From Chromobacterium piscinae (lineage in GTDB: Bacteria; Pseudomonadota; Gammaproteobacteria; Burkholderiales; Chromobacteriaceae): a stretch of 64,000 nucleotides of DNA. Below are positions 27,517-37,378 of the stretch, piece by piece (position 1 is the stretch's first letter; each line of letters opens with the position of its first letter). The notes under the pieces were generated by a model, which saw only the letters and a program-made list of their open reading frames with translations, made no database searches and was not told the DNA's origin. The stretch covers positions 1 through 64,000 of the forward strand of contig NZ_JAJOHV010000058.1 in the NCBI RefSeq assembly GCF_021129175.1, given 5' to 3'. The position numbers were made by a program, and so were the translations under genes.

Positions 27517-28245
27517 ATGAAGTCCCTGCTCTGGTGCGTGTTGCTATTGGCCGCCGCGGCCGCCCTGGCCGCCGACAAGCCGCCCTGGCGGCTGGCGGCG
27601 GACGCCAATTTCGAGCCATACAGCTATCTGTCCGACGATATGGAGCCCCAAGGGCTGGACGTGGAGCTGGTCAGCGCGGTGATGCGCGAAACCGGCCAGC
27701 CCTTTCGCATCAGCCTGCTGCCCTGGGAGCGGGTGAAACAGCAACTGGCGCTGAAGGAGGCCGATGCCGGCTTTGTGTTCACCGGCACCGCGGAGCGCCG
27801 CGCGCAGTACGATCTGGCCGGCCCGCTGCGCAAGGGCCAGACCGTATTCGTCGCCATGAAGCGCAACCCGCTGCCGGATTGGCGCGGCCTGGACGATCTC
27901 AAGCCCTATGTGATCGGCCAGGTGCGCGGCTACAGCTACGACACCGAATTCGACAAGGCCCCGCTCACCCGAGACGACCACGCCGGCTCGCCGCGCCAGC
28001 TGGTGGCGATGCTGCTGGCCGGCCGGGTGGACGTCATCGTGGGCGACAAGGTGCAGCTGATGTACTTCGTTCAGGAACAAAAGGCGGCCGGCCTGGTGAA
28101 AGTGCTGCCCAGGCCGCTGGTGGAGATGCCGCGCTACGTCGCCTTCGCCAAGGGCGATCCGCGCGCGCGGCAATTCGAAGCGGCGCTGAAACGGCTGCAG
28201 CAGAGCGGCGCGCTGCAGCCGATATTCCAGCGCTGGGCGCAGTGA
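27517..28245 (+). CDS. Periplasmic amino-acid-type binding protein (SBP family 3)
   Basis: 242 residues with a signal peptide (MKSLLWCVLLLAAAAALA, cleavage near ALAAD). The mature protein has the SBP-3 layout: LAADANFEPYSYLSDDMEPQ GLDVEL, EADAGFVFTGTAERRAQYDL, VGDKVQLMYFV. No ABC permease or ATPase gene is adjacent, so it is an orphan, as is common for this family in Pseudomonas- and Chromobacterium-like genomes. Ligand unknown; polar amino acids are typical. Its stop is 3 nt from the convergent ugpQ stop. Confidence 0.85.
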   Translation: MKSLLWCVLLLAAAAALAADKPPWRLAADANFEPYSYLSDDMEPQGLDVELVSAVMRETGQPFRISLLPWERVKQQLALKEADAGFVFTGTAERRAQYDLAGPLRKGQTVFVAMKRNPLPDWRGLDDLKPYVIGQVRGYSYDTEFDKAPLTRDDHAGSPRQLVAMLLAGRVDVIVGDKVQLMYFVQEQKAAGLVKVLPRPLVEMPRYVAFAKGDPRARQFEAALKRLQQSGALQPIFQRWAQ

Positions 28246-28963
28246 GCGCTAGCCGCGCGCCGGCAGCAGGTCCAGCCTATCGGTGCACAGGCTGTCCACG
28301 CCCCAGGCCAGCAGGCGGCGGGCATCGGCCGGATCGTTGACCGTGTAGCACAACAGCTGGTAGCCGGCGGCCTTGATGTCGCGGGCCAGCGCCTCGGTCA
28401 GGGTCTTGTGGTCGCAATGCAGCGCCACGCAATCCAGTTCCGCCAGAATGGCGCGCCAGTCGGCCGGGATTTCCTCGCACAAAAAGGCGCGCGGCAGCGC
28501 CGGCTCGGCGGCCTGGGCCGCGCGCAGCGCGTCGATCTCGAACGAGGACAATAGCGGCGGCGCCGACGCGCCGGCCCACAGCCGCGCGGCCTCTTGCGCC
28601 ACCAGTCGGCCGGTTTCCTCGAAACGCCCCGGGCAGGGCTTGATCTCGATGTTCAGCAGCATGCTCTGCGCCCGACAGTAGGCCGCCACATTGGCCAGCG
28701 TCGGCAGCGCCTCGCCGGCGAAAGCCGCGCCCTTCCAGCCGCCGGCGTCCAGCAGCGACAGCTCGGCCATGGTCTTGGCCCGGGCAGCACCCTTGCCGTT
28801 GCTGGTGCGGTCCACGGTGTCGTCGTGCAGCAGGAAGCAGACGTTGTCGGCCGACAGCTTCACGTCGCATTCGGCGGCGCGGTAGCCGTAGCGAATGCCC
28901 TCGCGGAAGCCGGCTACGGTGTTTTCCGGCGCCAGCGTGCCGCCGCCGCGGTGGGCGACAAAC

Positions 28964-30076
<1,113 letters not shown>

Positions 30077-30089
30077 TTGGCGCTCTTTC

Positions 30090-30929
30090 TCATTTCTCGT
30101 TGTCCACCAGGCCCTTGACGAACCAGCGCTGCATGCCGATCACCACCAGCAGCGGCGGCAGCAGGGTCAGCAACGCGGACGCCATCACCAGGTGCCACTG
30201 CACCGCGCCCTCGCCCAGCATGCCCTTGATCGCGATCACCGAGGTGGACATCGCCGGATCATGAGTGACCAAGAGCGGCCACAGATACTGGTTCCAGCCG
30301 TAGATGAAGGTGATCACGAACAAGGCCGCGATATTGGTGCGCGACAAGGGCAGCACCACGTCGATTAGGAAGCGGATCGGCCCCGCGCCATCCACCCGCG
30401 ACGCCTCCATCAATTCCTTGGGCAGCGTCATGAAGAACTGCCGCAGCAGGAAGGTGGCGGTGGCGGATGCAATCAAGGGCAGCGTCAGGCCGGTATAACT
30501 GTTGATCAGCCCCATCTTGGTCACCACTTCCACCGTCGGGAAGATGCGCACCTCCACCGGCAGCATCAGCGTGGCGAAGATCAACGCGAAGCCGGTCTTG
30601 CGGAACGGGAAGCGGAAATAAACGATGGCGTAAGCCGACAGGAAGGAAATGACGATCTTGCCGACGGCGATCAGCATCGCCATCACAAAGCTGTTCCACA
30701 AGGTGGTGGCCAGCGGCACCGCCAGCCCGCCGCTGCCGTTCCACAGCACGGTGGAAAGATTGGCCCACAGCTGACTGCCGGGCAGCAGCGACAGCGGCAC
30801 TCGCGTCACCTGATCGGCGTCCTGGCTGGCCGCGGCGAACATCAAATACAAGGGGAAAGCCACCACCAGCATGCCCGCGATCAGCATCGCGTGGCAGAAC
30901 AGGTCCAGCCCTTTGCGGTTCTCCACCAT
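30090..30929 (-). CDS. ugpE: Glycerol-3-phosphate ABC transporter permease UgpE
   Basis: 279 residues, six membrane helices, binding-protein-dependent transport permease. The EAA loop that docks on UgpC reads [20 protein letters not shown] at about residues 173-192. [20 protein letters not shown] and [11 protein letters not shown] are typical of UgpE. Its ATG overlaps the ugpA stop by one base (TGATG), so expression is coupled. An upstream open extension is rejected. Confidence 0.93.
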   Translation of the reverse strand: MVENRKGLDLFCHAMLIAGMLVVAFPLYLMFAAASQDADQVTRVPLSLLPGSQLWANLSTVLWNGSGGLAVPLATTLWNSFVMAMLIAVGKIVISFLSAYAIVYFRFPFRKTGFALIFATLMLPVEVRIFPTVEVVTKMGLINSYTGLTLPLIASATATFLLRQFFMTLPKELMEASRVDGAGPIRFLIDVVLPLSRTNIAALFVITFIYGWNQYLWPLLVTHDPAMSTSVIAIKGMLGEGAVQWHLVMASALLTLLPPLLVVIGMQRWFVKGLVDNEK

Positions 30930-31810
30930 CAGTACTGCACCTTTCTTTCCACGTAACGGAACTGGATCAGCGTCAACAGGCCGACCACCGCCATCAGCAC
31001 CACCGACTGCGCGGCCGAGCTGCCCAGGTCCAGGCCCTTGAAGCCTTCCAGGTACACCTTGAGGATCATGGTCTCGGTGGACTTGCCCGGCCCTCCGCCG
31101 GTGGCCGCGTCTATCACCGCAAAGGTATCGAAGAAGGCGTACACCAAGTTGACCACCAGCAGGAAGAAGCTGGTCGGCGACAGCAGCGGAAACACCAGGT
31201 CGCGGAAGCGGCGCAAGGGGCCGGCGCCGTCTATCGCCGCGGCCTCGATCAAGGACGCCGGTATCGCCTGCAGGCCGGCGTAGAAGAACAGGAAGTTGTA
31301 GCTGATCTGCTTCCAGGCCGAGGCCAGCACCACCAGCAGCAGCGCCTGGCCGCCGTTGAGCGCGTGGTTCCACTCGTAGCCGGCCTCGCGCAGCAGGTAG
31401 CTGATCCAGCCCAGGCTGGGGTTGAACAGGAACAGCCACAGCACCGCTACCACCGACGGCGCGATCGCGTACGGCGCGATCAGCACCGTCTGGTAGATGC
31501 GGCGGCCGCGCGTGATCTGGTTGGCCATCACCGCCAGGATCAGCGCGCTGCAGGTGCCCAGCAAGGTCACCAGCGCGCTGAACAGCAGCGTGGTCTGGAT
31601 GGTGCCCAGATACAGCGGGTCATGAAACAGCAGACTGAAATTGGCCAGGCCGACGAACTGGCTGTCCAGGCCGAACGGGTCCTGCTGCTGCACCGACTGC
31701 CACAAGGCCTCCAGCGCCGGCCACAGGAAAAAGATCAAGGTGATCGCCAGCTGCGGCGCCATCAAGGCGAAGCCCAGCCAACGATTGGAAAAATGAATGC
31801 GATTCTGCAT
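30929..31810 (-). CDS. ugpA: Glycerol-3-phosphate ABC transporter permease UgpA
   Basis: 293 residues, six helices. The EAA loop is [20 protein letters not shown] at about residues 200-220. [21 protein letters not shown] near the N-terminus and [20 protein letters not shown] near the C-terminus match UgpA/MalF-type permeases. It forms the channel with UgpE. It is downstream of ugpB with 57 nt between them. Confidence 0.93.
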   Translation of the reverse strand: MQNRIHFSNRWLGFALMAPQLAITLIFFLWPALEALWQSVQQQDPFGLDSQFVGLANFSLLFHDPLYLGTIQTTLLFSALVTLLGTCSALILAVMANQITRGRRIYQTVLIAPYAIAPSVVAVLWLFLFNPSLGWISYLLREAGYEWNHALNGGQALLLVVLASAWKQISYNFLFFYAGLQAIPASLIEAAAIDGAGPLRRFRDLVFPLLSPTSFFLLVVNLVYAFFDTFAVIDAATGGGPGKSTETMILKVYLEGFKGLDLGSSAAQSVVLMAVVGLLTLIQFRYVERKVQY

Positions 31811-31867
31811 GCGTGGACTCTATCGAGAAAAACGGGCGGCCTCGCGGCGCGCCCGTTTCCGGAGGGA

Positions 31868-33196
31868 TCAGTTGGCGGTTTTCTCGAAACGGCGCAGCAG
31901 CTCGTTGCCGCGCGAGGCCGCGCTGTCCAGCGCCTGCTTGGCGGTCTTCTTGCCGGTCCACACCTCCTCCAGCTCCTCATCCATCACGGTGCGGATCTGC
32001 GGCATATAGCCCAGGCGCAGGCCGCGGGTGTAGGACTTGGGCGGCTTGTTCTGCATCTGGCGGGTGGCGATGTCCGCGCCCGGATTCTTGTCGTAGAAGC
32101 CCTGCTTGCGCGACAGCTCATAGGCGGCGTTCACCACCGGTAGGTAGCCGGTGTCCTGGTGCCACTTGGCCATCACTTCCGGCGAGGTCAGCATCTTGAA
32201 GAATCGGGCCACGCCCTTGTACTCGGCCTGAGACTTGCCGGCCATCACCCACAGGCTGGCGCCGCCGATCAAGGCGTTTTGCGGCGCGCCCTTCACCGCC
32301 GGGTCGTAGGGCATCATGCCCATGCCGAAGTTGAACTTGGCGTTCTTACGGATATTGGCCAGCGAACCGGAGCTGCCGGTCATGATGCCGCACTCGCCGC
32401 TGTAGAACTTCAGCGTGGCCTCGTCCTTGCGGCCGGCATAGCTGAAGGTGCCGTCCTTGGCCATCTTGGCCAGGAATTCGATGTGCTTGACCTGGACCGG
32501 TCCGTTGAACTGCAGCGTGGCATTGCTGCCGCCGAAGCCGTTGTCCTGGCTGGCGAACGGCAGGCTGTGCCAGGCGCTGAAGTTCTCCAGCTGCACCCAG
32601 CCCTGCCAGCCGGTGCTGTAGCCGCAGCGCATGCCGGAAGCCTTCAGCTTGGCGGCGGCGGCAGCCAGTTCCGGCCAGGTCTTGGGCGGCGCGTCCGGCA
32701 GGCCGGCCTTCTTGAACGCGTCCTTGTTGTAGTACAGCACCGGGGTGGAGCTGTTGAACGGCAAGGACAGCAGATGGCCGGTCTTGGCGTCGCTGTAGTA
32801 GCTAGCCACCGCCGGGATGAAGGCTTTCTCGTCCAGCTTTTCGCCTGCGTCGGCCATCACTTGGTATACCGGCTTCACCGCCTTCTTGGCCTGGATCATG
32901 GTGGCGGTGCCCACCTCGAACACCTGGACGACGGCGGGCGCGTTGCCGCTGCGGTAGGCGGCGATGGCCGCGGCCAGAGACTCGTCGTACTGGCCCTTGT
33001 ACACCGGCACCACCTTGTAGTCCTTCTGGCTGGCGTTGAACTGGGCGGCGATGGCGTTGACGCGGTCGCCCAGCGAGCCTTCCATCGAATGCCAGAACTG
33101 GATTTCGGTGGCGGCCTGCGCCGGCAGGGACAGGGCCAGCGTCAGCGGCGCGAGCGCGGCGGCGCGGCGTAAGGTGGGGGACAGGGCTCGGGACAT
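31868..33196 (-). CDS. ugpB: Glycerol-3-phosphate periplasmic binding protein
   Basis: About 442 residues with a signal peptide ([19 protein letters not shown], cleavage before ATEIQFWHS). [40 protein letters not shown] and [16 protein letters not shown] are characteristic of UgpB. It captures G3P or glycerophosphocholine-type ligands. The second of two ATGs (33196) was chosen because GGAG lies 6 nt before it. It is first in ugpBAECQ, with a Pho-box-like element 62 nt upstream of the start. Confidence 0.94.
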   Translation of the reverse strand: MSRALSPTLRRAAALAPLTLALSLPAQAATEIQFWHSMEGSLGDRVNAIAAQFNASQKDYKVVPVYKGQYDESLAAAIAAYRSGNAPAVVQVFEVGTATMIQAKKAVKPVYQVMADAGEKLDEKAFIPAVASYYSDAKTGHLLSLPFNSSTPVLYYNKDAFKKAGLPDAPPKTWPELAAAAAKLKASGMRCGYSTGWQGWVQLENFSAWHSLPFASQDNGFGGSNATLQFNGPVQVKHIEFLAKMAKDGTFSYAGRKDEATLKFYSGECGIMTGSSGSLANIRKNAKFNFGMGMMPYDPAVKGAPQNALIGGASLWVMAGKSQAEYKGVARFFKMLTSPEVMAKWHQDTGYLPVVNAAYELSRKQGFYDKNPGADIATRQMQNKPPKSYTRGLRLGYMPQIRTVMDEELEEVWTGKKTAKQALDSAASRGNELLRRFEKTAN

Positions 33197-33241
33197 CGGC
33201 TTCTCCATTTATCGTTATGGCGGCTGGCATTCACGCGGCGG

Positions 33242-33286
33242 ATTGTGGCCGGGCAAAATGACAGTATCGTTACGATAATATGACAT
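33242..33286 (-). promoter_or_regulatory. Pho-box-like repeats and -10 of the ugp operon
   Basis: On the minus strand ATGTCAT (33280-33286) and CTGTCAT (33258-33264) are spaced 22 nt apart, twice the 11-nt PhoB repeat, with a weaker middle unit. A CACAAT -10-like box (33242-33247) lies 10 nt further on, the normal PhoB spacing. The region also contains the inverted repeat TATCGT-T-ACGATA (33265-33277). Confidence 0.6.
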
Positions 33287-33324
33287 TAAATTTGCATCAA
33301 GACGCAAAAATGGAATGAAGCCGC

Positions 33325-33356
33325 AAAAAAAGCGCGCCATGCAGGCGCGCTTTTTT
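33325..33356. terminator. Terminator of cioAB
   Basis: A7, GCGCGCC-ATGCA-GGCGCGC, T6: a strong hairpin functional in both directions. It lies 18 nt past cioB on the minus strand and insulates the ugp promoter. Confidence 0.9.
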
Positions 33357-33373
33357 GTTTTTCCTTCGCTTTC

Positions 33374-34384
33374 TTACTGATAGCTGAGCTTGTCGGCCTT
33401 GCCCCAGAACACCCGGTAGGCGAAGGCGGTGTAGCCGATGATGCAGGGCAGCACCACGATGGCGCCCCACAGTATCACCCATAGCGCCTCCGGATCGGCC
33501 GCCGCCTGCCAGATGGTCATCTTGCCCAGCACCACCTCGGGAAACACGCTGTAAGTCAGGCCCCAGAACGACAGCAGCACGATGCCGACGCTGGCGGCGA
33601 ACGGCAGCCAGCAGAAGCTGTCGTTGCCGGCGGCCTGGCGACGGGCCAGCCTGGGCAGGCAGGCGATCAGCAGCACGAACAGCGCCAGCGTGCCCAGCGG
33701 CAGCGGCAGCAACAGCAGGAATTGCGGCAGCGCGAACCACTTGGCGGCGATGGCCGGATTGGCCAGCGGCGTCACCAGCGACACCGCCACCACCGCGGTG
33801 CCGGCGCCGTACAGGCTCAGTTGCGCCCAGCGTATCGCCTTGGCCTGCAAGCCGCCATGAGTCTTCATCACCAGCCAGCAAGCGCCGAGCAGCGCGTAGG
33901 CCAGCGCCAGACCGATGCCCACCACCAGCGAGAACAGCCAGGAAGTGGAGCTGTCGGCGAAGCCGGTCAGATAGCGGCCCAGCATCACGCCCTGGGCCAG
34001 CGCCGCCAGCATCGAGCCGCCGGCGAAGGCCGCGTTCCACCACGGCTTGTGCGGGTCCTGCGCCTTGACGCGGAAGTCGAAAGCCACGCCGCGCAGGATC
34101 AGCCCCACCAGCATCGCCAGCACCGGCAGATACAGCGCGCCGAACACCACGCCGTGCGCCAGCGGGAAGGCCACCAGCAGCAGTCCCGCGCCCAGCACCA
34201 GCCAGGTTTCGTTGGCGTCCCAGAACGGCCCGATGGACGCGATCATCAGATCCTTTTCCTCGTCGCTGGCCAGCGGCAGCAGGATGCCGACACCGAGGTC
34301 GAAGCCGTCCAGCACCACGTACACCAGCATCGCCAGCGCCATCAGCCCGGCGAATACCGCCGGCAGGTAATAAGCCTCGCTCAT
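33374..34384 (-). CDS. cioB: Cytochrome bd-type (CIO) quinol oxidase subunit II
   Basis: 336 residues, about eight membrane helices. MLVYVVLDGFDLGVGILLPL near the N-terminus, then GPFWDANETWLVLGAGLLL and VLPCIIGYTAFAYRVFWGKA at the C-terminus, are hallmarks of CydB/CioB. It forms the oxidase with subunit I. The ATG overlaps the cioA stop by four bases. The symbol follows the short-Q-loop subunit I; cydB is equally defensible. Confidence 0.9.
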   Translation of the reverse strand: MSEAYYLPAVFAGLMALAMLVYVVLDGFDLGVGILLPLASDEEKDLMIASIGPFWDANETWLVLGAGLLLVAFPLAHGVVFGALYLPVLAMLVGLILRGVAFDFRVKAQDPHKPWWNAAFAGGSMLAALAQGVMLGRYLTGFADSSTSWLFSLVVGIGLALAYALLGACWLVMKTHGGLQAKAIRWAQLSLYGAGTAVVAVSLVTPLANPAIAAKWFALPQFLLLLPLPLGTLALFVLLIACLPRLARRQAAGNDSFCWLPFAASVGIVLLSFWGLTYSVFPEVVLGKMTIWQAAADPEALWVILWGAIVVLPCIIGYTAFAYRVFWGKADKLSYQ

Positions 34385-35727
34385 GCCAGTTTCTCCTTCA
34401 GTTGGGCGGCGGCCGCCAGTTCAGGCGCGCCGGCCTTGCGCGCCAGGTGGAACAGCACCGAGATATAGGCCACCAGCAACAGCGCGTACAAGGTCAGATA
34501 GGTGCCCAGCGAGGTGAACAGCATCGGCGCGGTGGCCGCCCCCGCCGCCTGCGCGGTGGTGAGGATGCCGGTCACCAGCCAGGGCTGGCGGCCGATCTCG
34601 GTGACGAACCAGCCGGCCAGCGTGGCGATCCAGCCAGAAAAGGTCATCGCCACCAACAGGCGCGCCAGCTTGGGGTTCAGTTCACCGCGCTTCTTCAGCT
34701 GCCAGGCGGCCAGCCACGACGCCAGCAGCATCAGCCCGCCCATCGCCACCATCACGCGGAAGCTCCAGAACACCTTGGCCACCGGCGGATGCTGCTCGAA
34801 CTCGTTCAAGCCCTTGATCTCGCCGCCCCACTGGTGGGTGAGGATCAGGCTGCCCAGCTGCGGCACGCCGATGGCGTAATCGTTGCTGCGGGTTTCGGCG
34901 TTGGGCAGCGCGAACAGCAGCAGCGGCACGTCCTTCTCGGTATGCCAGATGCCCTCTATCGCCGCCAGCTTGGCCGGCTGGTGCTTCAGCGTGTTGAGGC
35001 CATGCATGTCGCCGACGAACATCTGCAGCGGGATCAGCAGCGCCGCCAGGAACACGCCGGTCTTCAAAGCCGCCATCATGCCGCGGCCGCGCTCGCCGCG
35101 CAGGTAGCGGTAGGCGGACAGGCCGGCGATCAGGAAGGCCACCGTCAGGCCGGAGGCCAGCAACATGTGGGTCAGCCGGTACGGCATGGACGGGTTGAAG
35201 ATCACCTCCCACCAGCTGAGCACATGGGCGCGGCCGTCGCGCATCACATGGCCGGTCGGCGTCTGCATCCAGGAATTGAGCGCGATGATCCAGAAAGCCG
35301 ACAGCGTGTTGCCGCCCGCCACCAGCAAGGTGGACAGCGTATGCACCTTCTCCGGCACCCGGCTACGCCCGAACAGCATGATGCCGAGGAAACCCGCCTC
35401 CAGAAAAAAGGCGGTCAGAATTTCATAGGCCAGCAGCGGGCCGGCGATATTGCCCACCGTCTGCATATAGCCCGGCCAGTTGGTGCCGAACTGGAAGCTC
35501 ATCGTCACGCCGGACACCACGCCCAGCGCGAACGACAGCGCGAAGATCTTCACCCAGAAACCGTAGGCATCCATCCAGCCCTGATCGCCGGTCTGGCGGA
35601 AACGCACTTTGAAGAACAGCAGCACCCAGGCCATCGCGATATTGATGGTGGGAAACAGGATGTGAAAGCTGATATTGGTGGCGAACTGGATGCGCGCCAG
35701 CGTGACGGGATCGATTTCAGTCATCAT
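34381..35727 (-). CDS. cioA: Cytochrome bd-type (CIO) quinol oxidase subunit I
   Basis: 448 residues, shorter than E. coli CydA (522) because the Q-loop insertion is missing, which is typical of cyanide-insensitive CIO-type enzymes. RIQFATNISFHILFPTINIA carries the axial His, IIALNSWMQTPTG and TLAGWFVTEIGRQPW are conserved quinol/haem segments. The enzyme reduces O2 to water at the inner membrane with low H+ pumping. The start is an ATG overlapping the regulator stop (ATGATGA), so it is translationally coupled to the GbsR-type regulator. Confidence 0.92.
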   Translation of the reverse strand: MMTEIDPVTLARIQFATNISFHILFPTINIAMAWVLLFFKVRFRQTGDQGWMDAYGFWVKIFALSFALGVVSGVTMSFQFGTNWPGYMQTVGNIAGPLLAYEILTAFFLEAGFLGIMLFGRSRVPEKVHTLSTLLVAGGNTLSAFWIIALNSWMQTPTGHVMRDGRAHVLSWWEVIFNPSMPYRLTHMLLASGLTVAFLIAGLSAYRYLRGERGRGMMAALKTGVFLAALLIPLQMFVGDMHGLNTLKHQPAKLAAIEGIWHTEKDVPLLLFALPNAETRSNDYAIGVPQLGSLILTHQWGGEIKGLNEFEQHPPVAKVFWSFRVMVAMGGLMLLASWLAAWQLKKRGELNPKLARLLVAMTFSGWIATLAGWFVTEIGRQPWLVTGILTTAQAAGAATAPMLFTSLGTYLTLYALLLVAYISVLFHLARKAGAPELAAAAQLKEKLA

Positions 35728-36299
35728 TCGGCGTGCTCCCGATCATGATCGCGGTTGCCCAAGCGGGACAGGGATTGGGTGAACTGCAGCACCTTCTGCA
35801 CCTGCGAGCCCAGCTTCATCAGCCGCTGCAGGGTTTCCACGTCCATGTGCTGGATGTCGGAGAACCAAGTGGTGACCAGTTCGATCAGCTGGTACATCTC
35901 CTTCATCCTGGCCTGCGCGTGCTGCTCTGCCTCGCTGGCCGGGCTTTCCATTATCGCGCCGCGCAGCATGGTCAGCGTCGGCTCCACTTCGCGCTTCTTG
36001 CGCTCCTCGGCCAGGGTCTTGAAGATCAGCCACACGTCTTCCGGCGTGGAGAAGTATTCGCGGCGGTCGCCGGGAAAGTGCTGCAGCTTGACCAGCCGCC
36101 ACGACTGCAGCTCCTTCAACCCCATGCTGACATTGGAGCGGGAACAGCCTATCGCCTCGCCGATCTCGTCGGCGTTCAGCGGTTTTTCCGATACGTACAA
36201 CAAGGCGTAGATCTGGCCGACGGTGCGGTTGATGCCCCAGCGGCTGCCCATCTCGCCGAAGTGCAGCACGAAGGCCTGCACCAGAGGTGGAATATTCAT
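35724..36299 (-). CDS. GbsR/MarR-family regulator of the cio operon
   Basis: 191 residues. The winged HTH (about residues 25-85) reads VGQIYALLYVSEKPLNADEI and IGCSRSNVSMGLKELQSWRL, typical of the GbsR branch of MarR regulators. The C-terminal half is helical with heptad-like spacing (MKEMYQLIELVTTWFSDIQH), probably for dimerisation. It is first in a regulator-cioA-cioB operon, overlapping cioA, and an 18-bp palindrome sits just downstream of its promoter, so it probably represses its own operon. The inducing signal is unknown; quinone or redox state and cyanide are guesses. Confidence 0.87.
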   Translation of the reverse strand: MNIPPLVQAFVLHFGEMGSRWGINRTVGQIYALLYVSEKPLNADEIGEAIGCSRSNVSMGLKELQSWRLVKLQHFPGDRREYFSTPEDVWLIFKTLAEERKKREVEPTLTMLRGAIMESPASEAEQHAQARMKEMYQLIELVTTWFSDIQHMDVETLQRLMKLGSQVQKVLQFTQSLSRLGNRDHDREHAE

Positions 36300-36311
36300 G
36301 ACATTCTCAAC

Positions 36312-36370
36312 TTTCAGGAATTTCTGAAACTTTGATATGAATCATAGTTGCCGAAGATAGTTCGGGTCAA
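36312..36370 (-). promoter_or_regulatory. Promoter and operator of the GbsR-cioAB operon
   Basis: On the minus strand TTGACC (36365-36370), 18 bp, TATGAT (36341-36346): five of six at each box. The near-perfect palindrome TTTCAGAAATTCCTGAAA (36312-36329) would lie at about +5 to +22 from the start point, an ideal repressor position, 12 nt before the start codon. Confidence 0.75.
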
Positions 36371-36426
36371 GATGAACAAAGTCTGATCTGCAGGCTTGAC
36401 CGCAAGCCAACGTCATGATGAAGGCC

Positions 36427-36455
36427 GCAAAAAAGGCCATGCATGGCATGGCCTT
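36427..36455 (-). terminator. Orphan Rho-independent terminator
   Basis: On the minus strand AAGGCCATGC-CAT-GCATGGCCTT runs into T6. No minus-strand gene is recognised upstream of it, so the transcript it ends is unknown. Confidence 0.75.
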
Positions 36456-36694
36456 GATCGTGAAAACCCGCGCTTTGATGCCATAGGCAACACGCTGCAC
36501 CCGCGTTTCAGTGGCAGGCCGCGCGCGCCGGCGCGGCTTGATTGGCGGCGCTTCGCTGCCCGTCCGCCCTACTCCCGATAGCTCTCCTCGCCTTGCCGGA
36601 TGCCCGCATCGCAAACAGCGCGCCGCCGTGCCATCCTTCGAACAGGTTTCGACAATGTCAGCCGCCGGCGCAAACCGGAGCCGCTAAAATGAAT

Positions 36695-36729
36695 CGGGGT
36701 TGTCGAAGCTTACCTCTTCGACAACCCCG
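36695..36729. repeat. Perfect 14-bp inverted repeat
   Basis: CGGGGTTGTCGAAG (36695-36708) and its exact complement CTTCGACAACCCCG (36716-36729) with a 7-nt loop. No T-tract follows on either strand. A related TTTCGACAA occurs about 50 nt to the left. It could be a small-RNA element or a dispersed palindromic repeat. Confidence 0.6.
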
Positions 36730-36843
36730 TTCAAGGGCGGCTTTGCCGCTCTCATCCTCCCCTTTGCAGACTGGCGCGCGGGCCTCCCGACCCTGCTCAC
36801 AGCTCCAGATGCATAAAGCAAACAGCGTGCCAGCCCGCACTGC

Positions 36844-36865
36844 GTTTGAAAACATCGTTTCAAAC
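36844..36865. promoter_or_regulatory. Candidate operator palindrome
   Basis: GTTTGAAA-N6-TTTCAAAC, a perfect 8-bp inverted repeat with spacing like TetR- or MarR-type operators. It lies about 180 nt upstream of the gene at 37048. No regulator gene is adjacent. Confidence 0.45.
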
Positions 36866-37047
36866 AAACATATCAAGGTCTTGCGTCAAAAAATGGCACC
36901 ATTACAGTGCAATGCCGATTGAAAACGCACCAATATGAAACATTCGTTAACACTTGCTGTCAGTTTAATGAATGCATTCTACTAGAACTGTCATCTTTAG
37001 CCCTTATCCTAGACGGACAGGCAACACACATAACAAGGAGAATGACC

Positions 37048-37377
37048 ATGACCCCGTTCCAGGACCTGCTGCAAACCCTGCCAGCCACCGACGGCATCGA
37101 AGCCATCGTCTTGCTCAACCCGGAAGGCGAAGCGATGCACCGGCTGGAAAACCTGCCCGGCACCGCCGGCTCACTGCGCGTCTACCACGCGCTGGTCAAA
37201 CGCCACGGCCACATCGACCGCAAGGCCGCGCGCGAGGGGCTGGAGCTGTTCGCCGAACACACCGCCTCCGCCCGCGCCCATCCCGGCAGCCATCCCAATA
37301 TCGACCGACTGCTGGCCATCGCCGAACAAGGCGCGCCCGGCTTGCGCGCCCGCGTAGTGCTGAAGGCCGAAGACTGA
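37048..37377 (+). CDS. DUF2322-like small protein
   Basis: 109 residues, cytoplasmic. MTPFQDLLQTLPATDGIEAI at the start, GSLRVYHALVKRHGHIDRKA and AREGLELFAEHTASARAHPG followed by SHPNIDRLL near the C-terminus fit my recollection of the DUF2322 family found in Neisseriales and Pasteurellaceae; function unknown. The ATG at 37048 has AAGGAG 7 nt upstream; the ATG at 37042 is too close to it. It is convergent with the Dcu carrier gene, with one base between the stops. Confidence 0.75.
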   Translation: MTPFQDLLQTLPATDGIEAIVLLNPEGEAMHRLENLPGTAGSLRVYHALVKRHGHIDRKAAREGLELFAEHTASARAHPGSHPNIDRLLAIAEQGAPGLRARVVLKAED

Positions 37378-37378
37378 G

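Larger units (their letters stand above)
36371..37047. other. Non-coding region with several inverted repeats
   Basis: About 680 bases without a credible gene; short open frames on both strands have poor composition and no ribosome sites. It contains an orphan minus-strand terminator (36427-36455), a 14-bp hairpin (36695-36729) and an 8-bp inverted repeat (36844-36865). The right third is AT-rich and leads to the gene at 37048. Confidence 0.55.

Noticed and set aside
36342-36614. A 90-codon minus-strand frame overlapping the cio promoter
   Set aside because: It spans a strong terminator and the cio promoter; composition is not coding-like.
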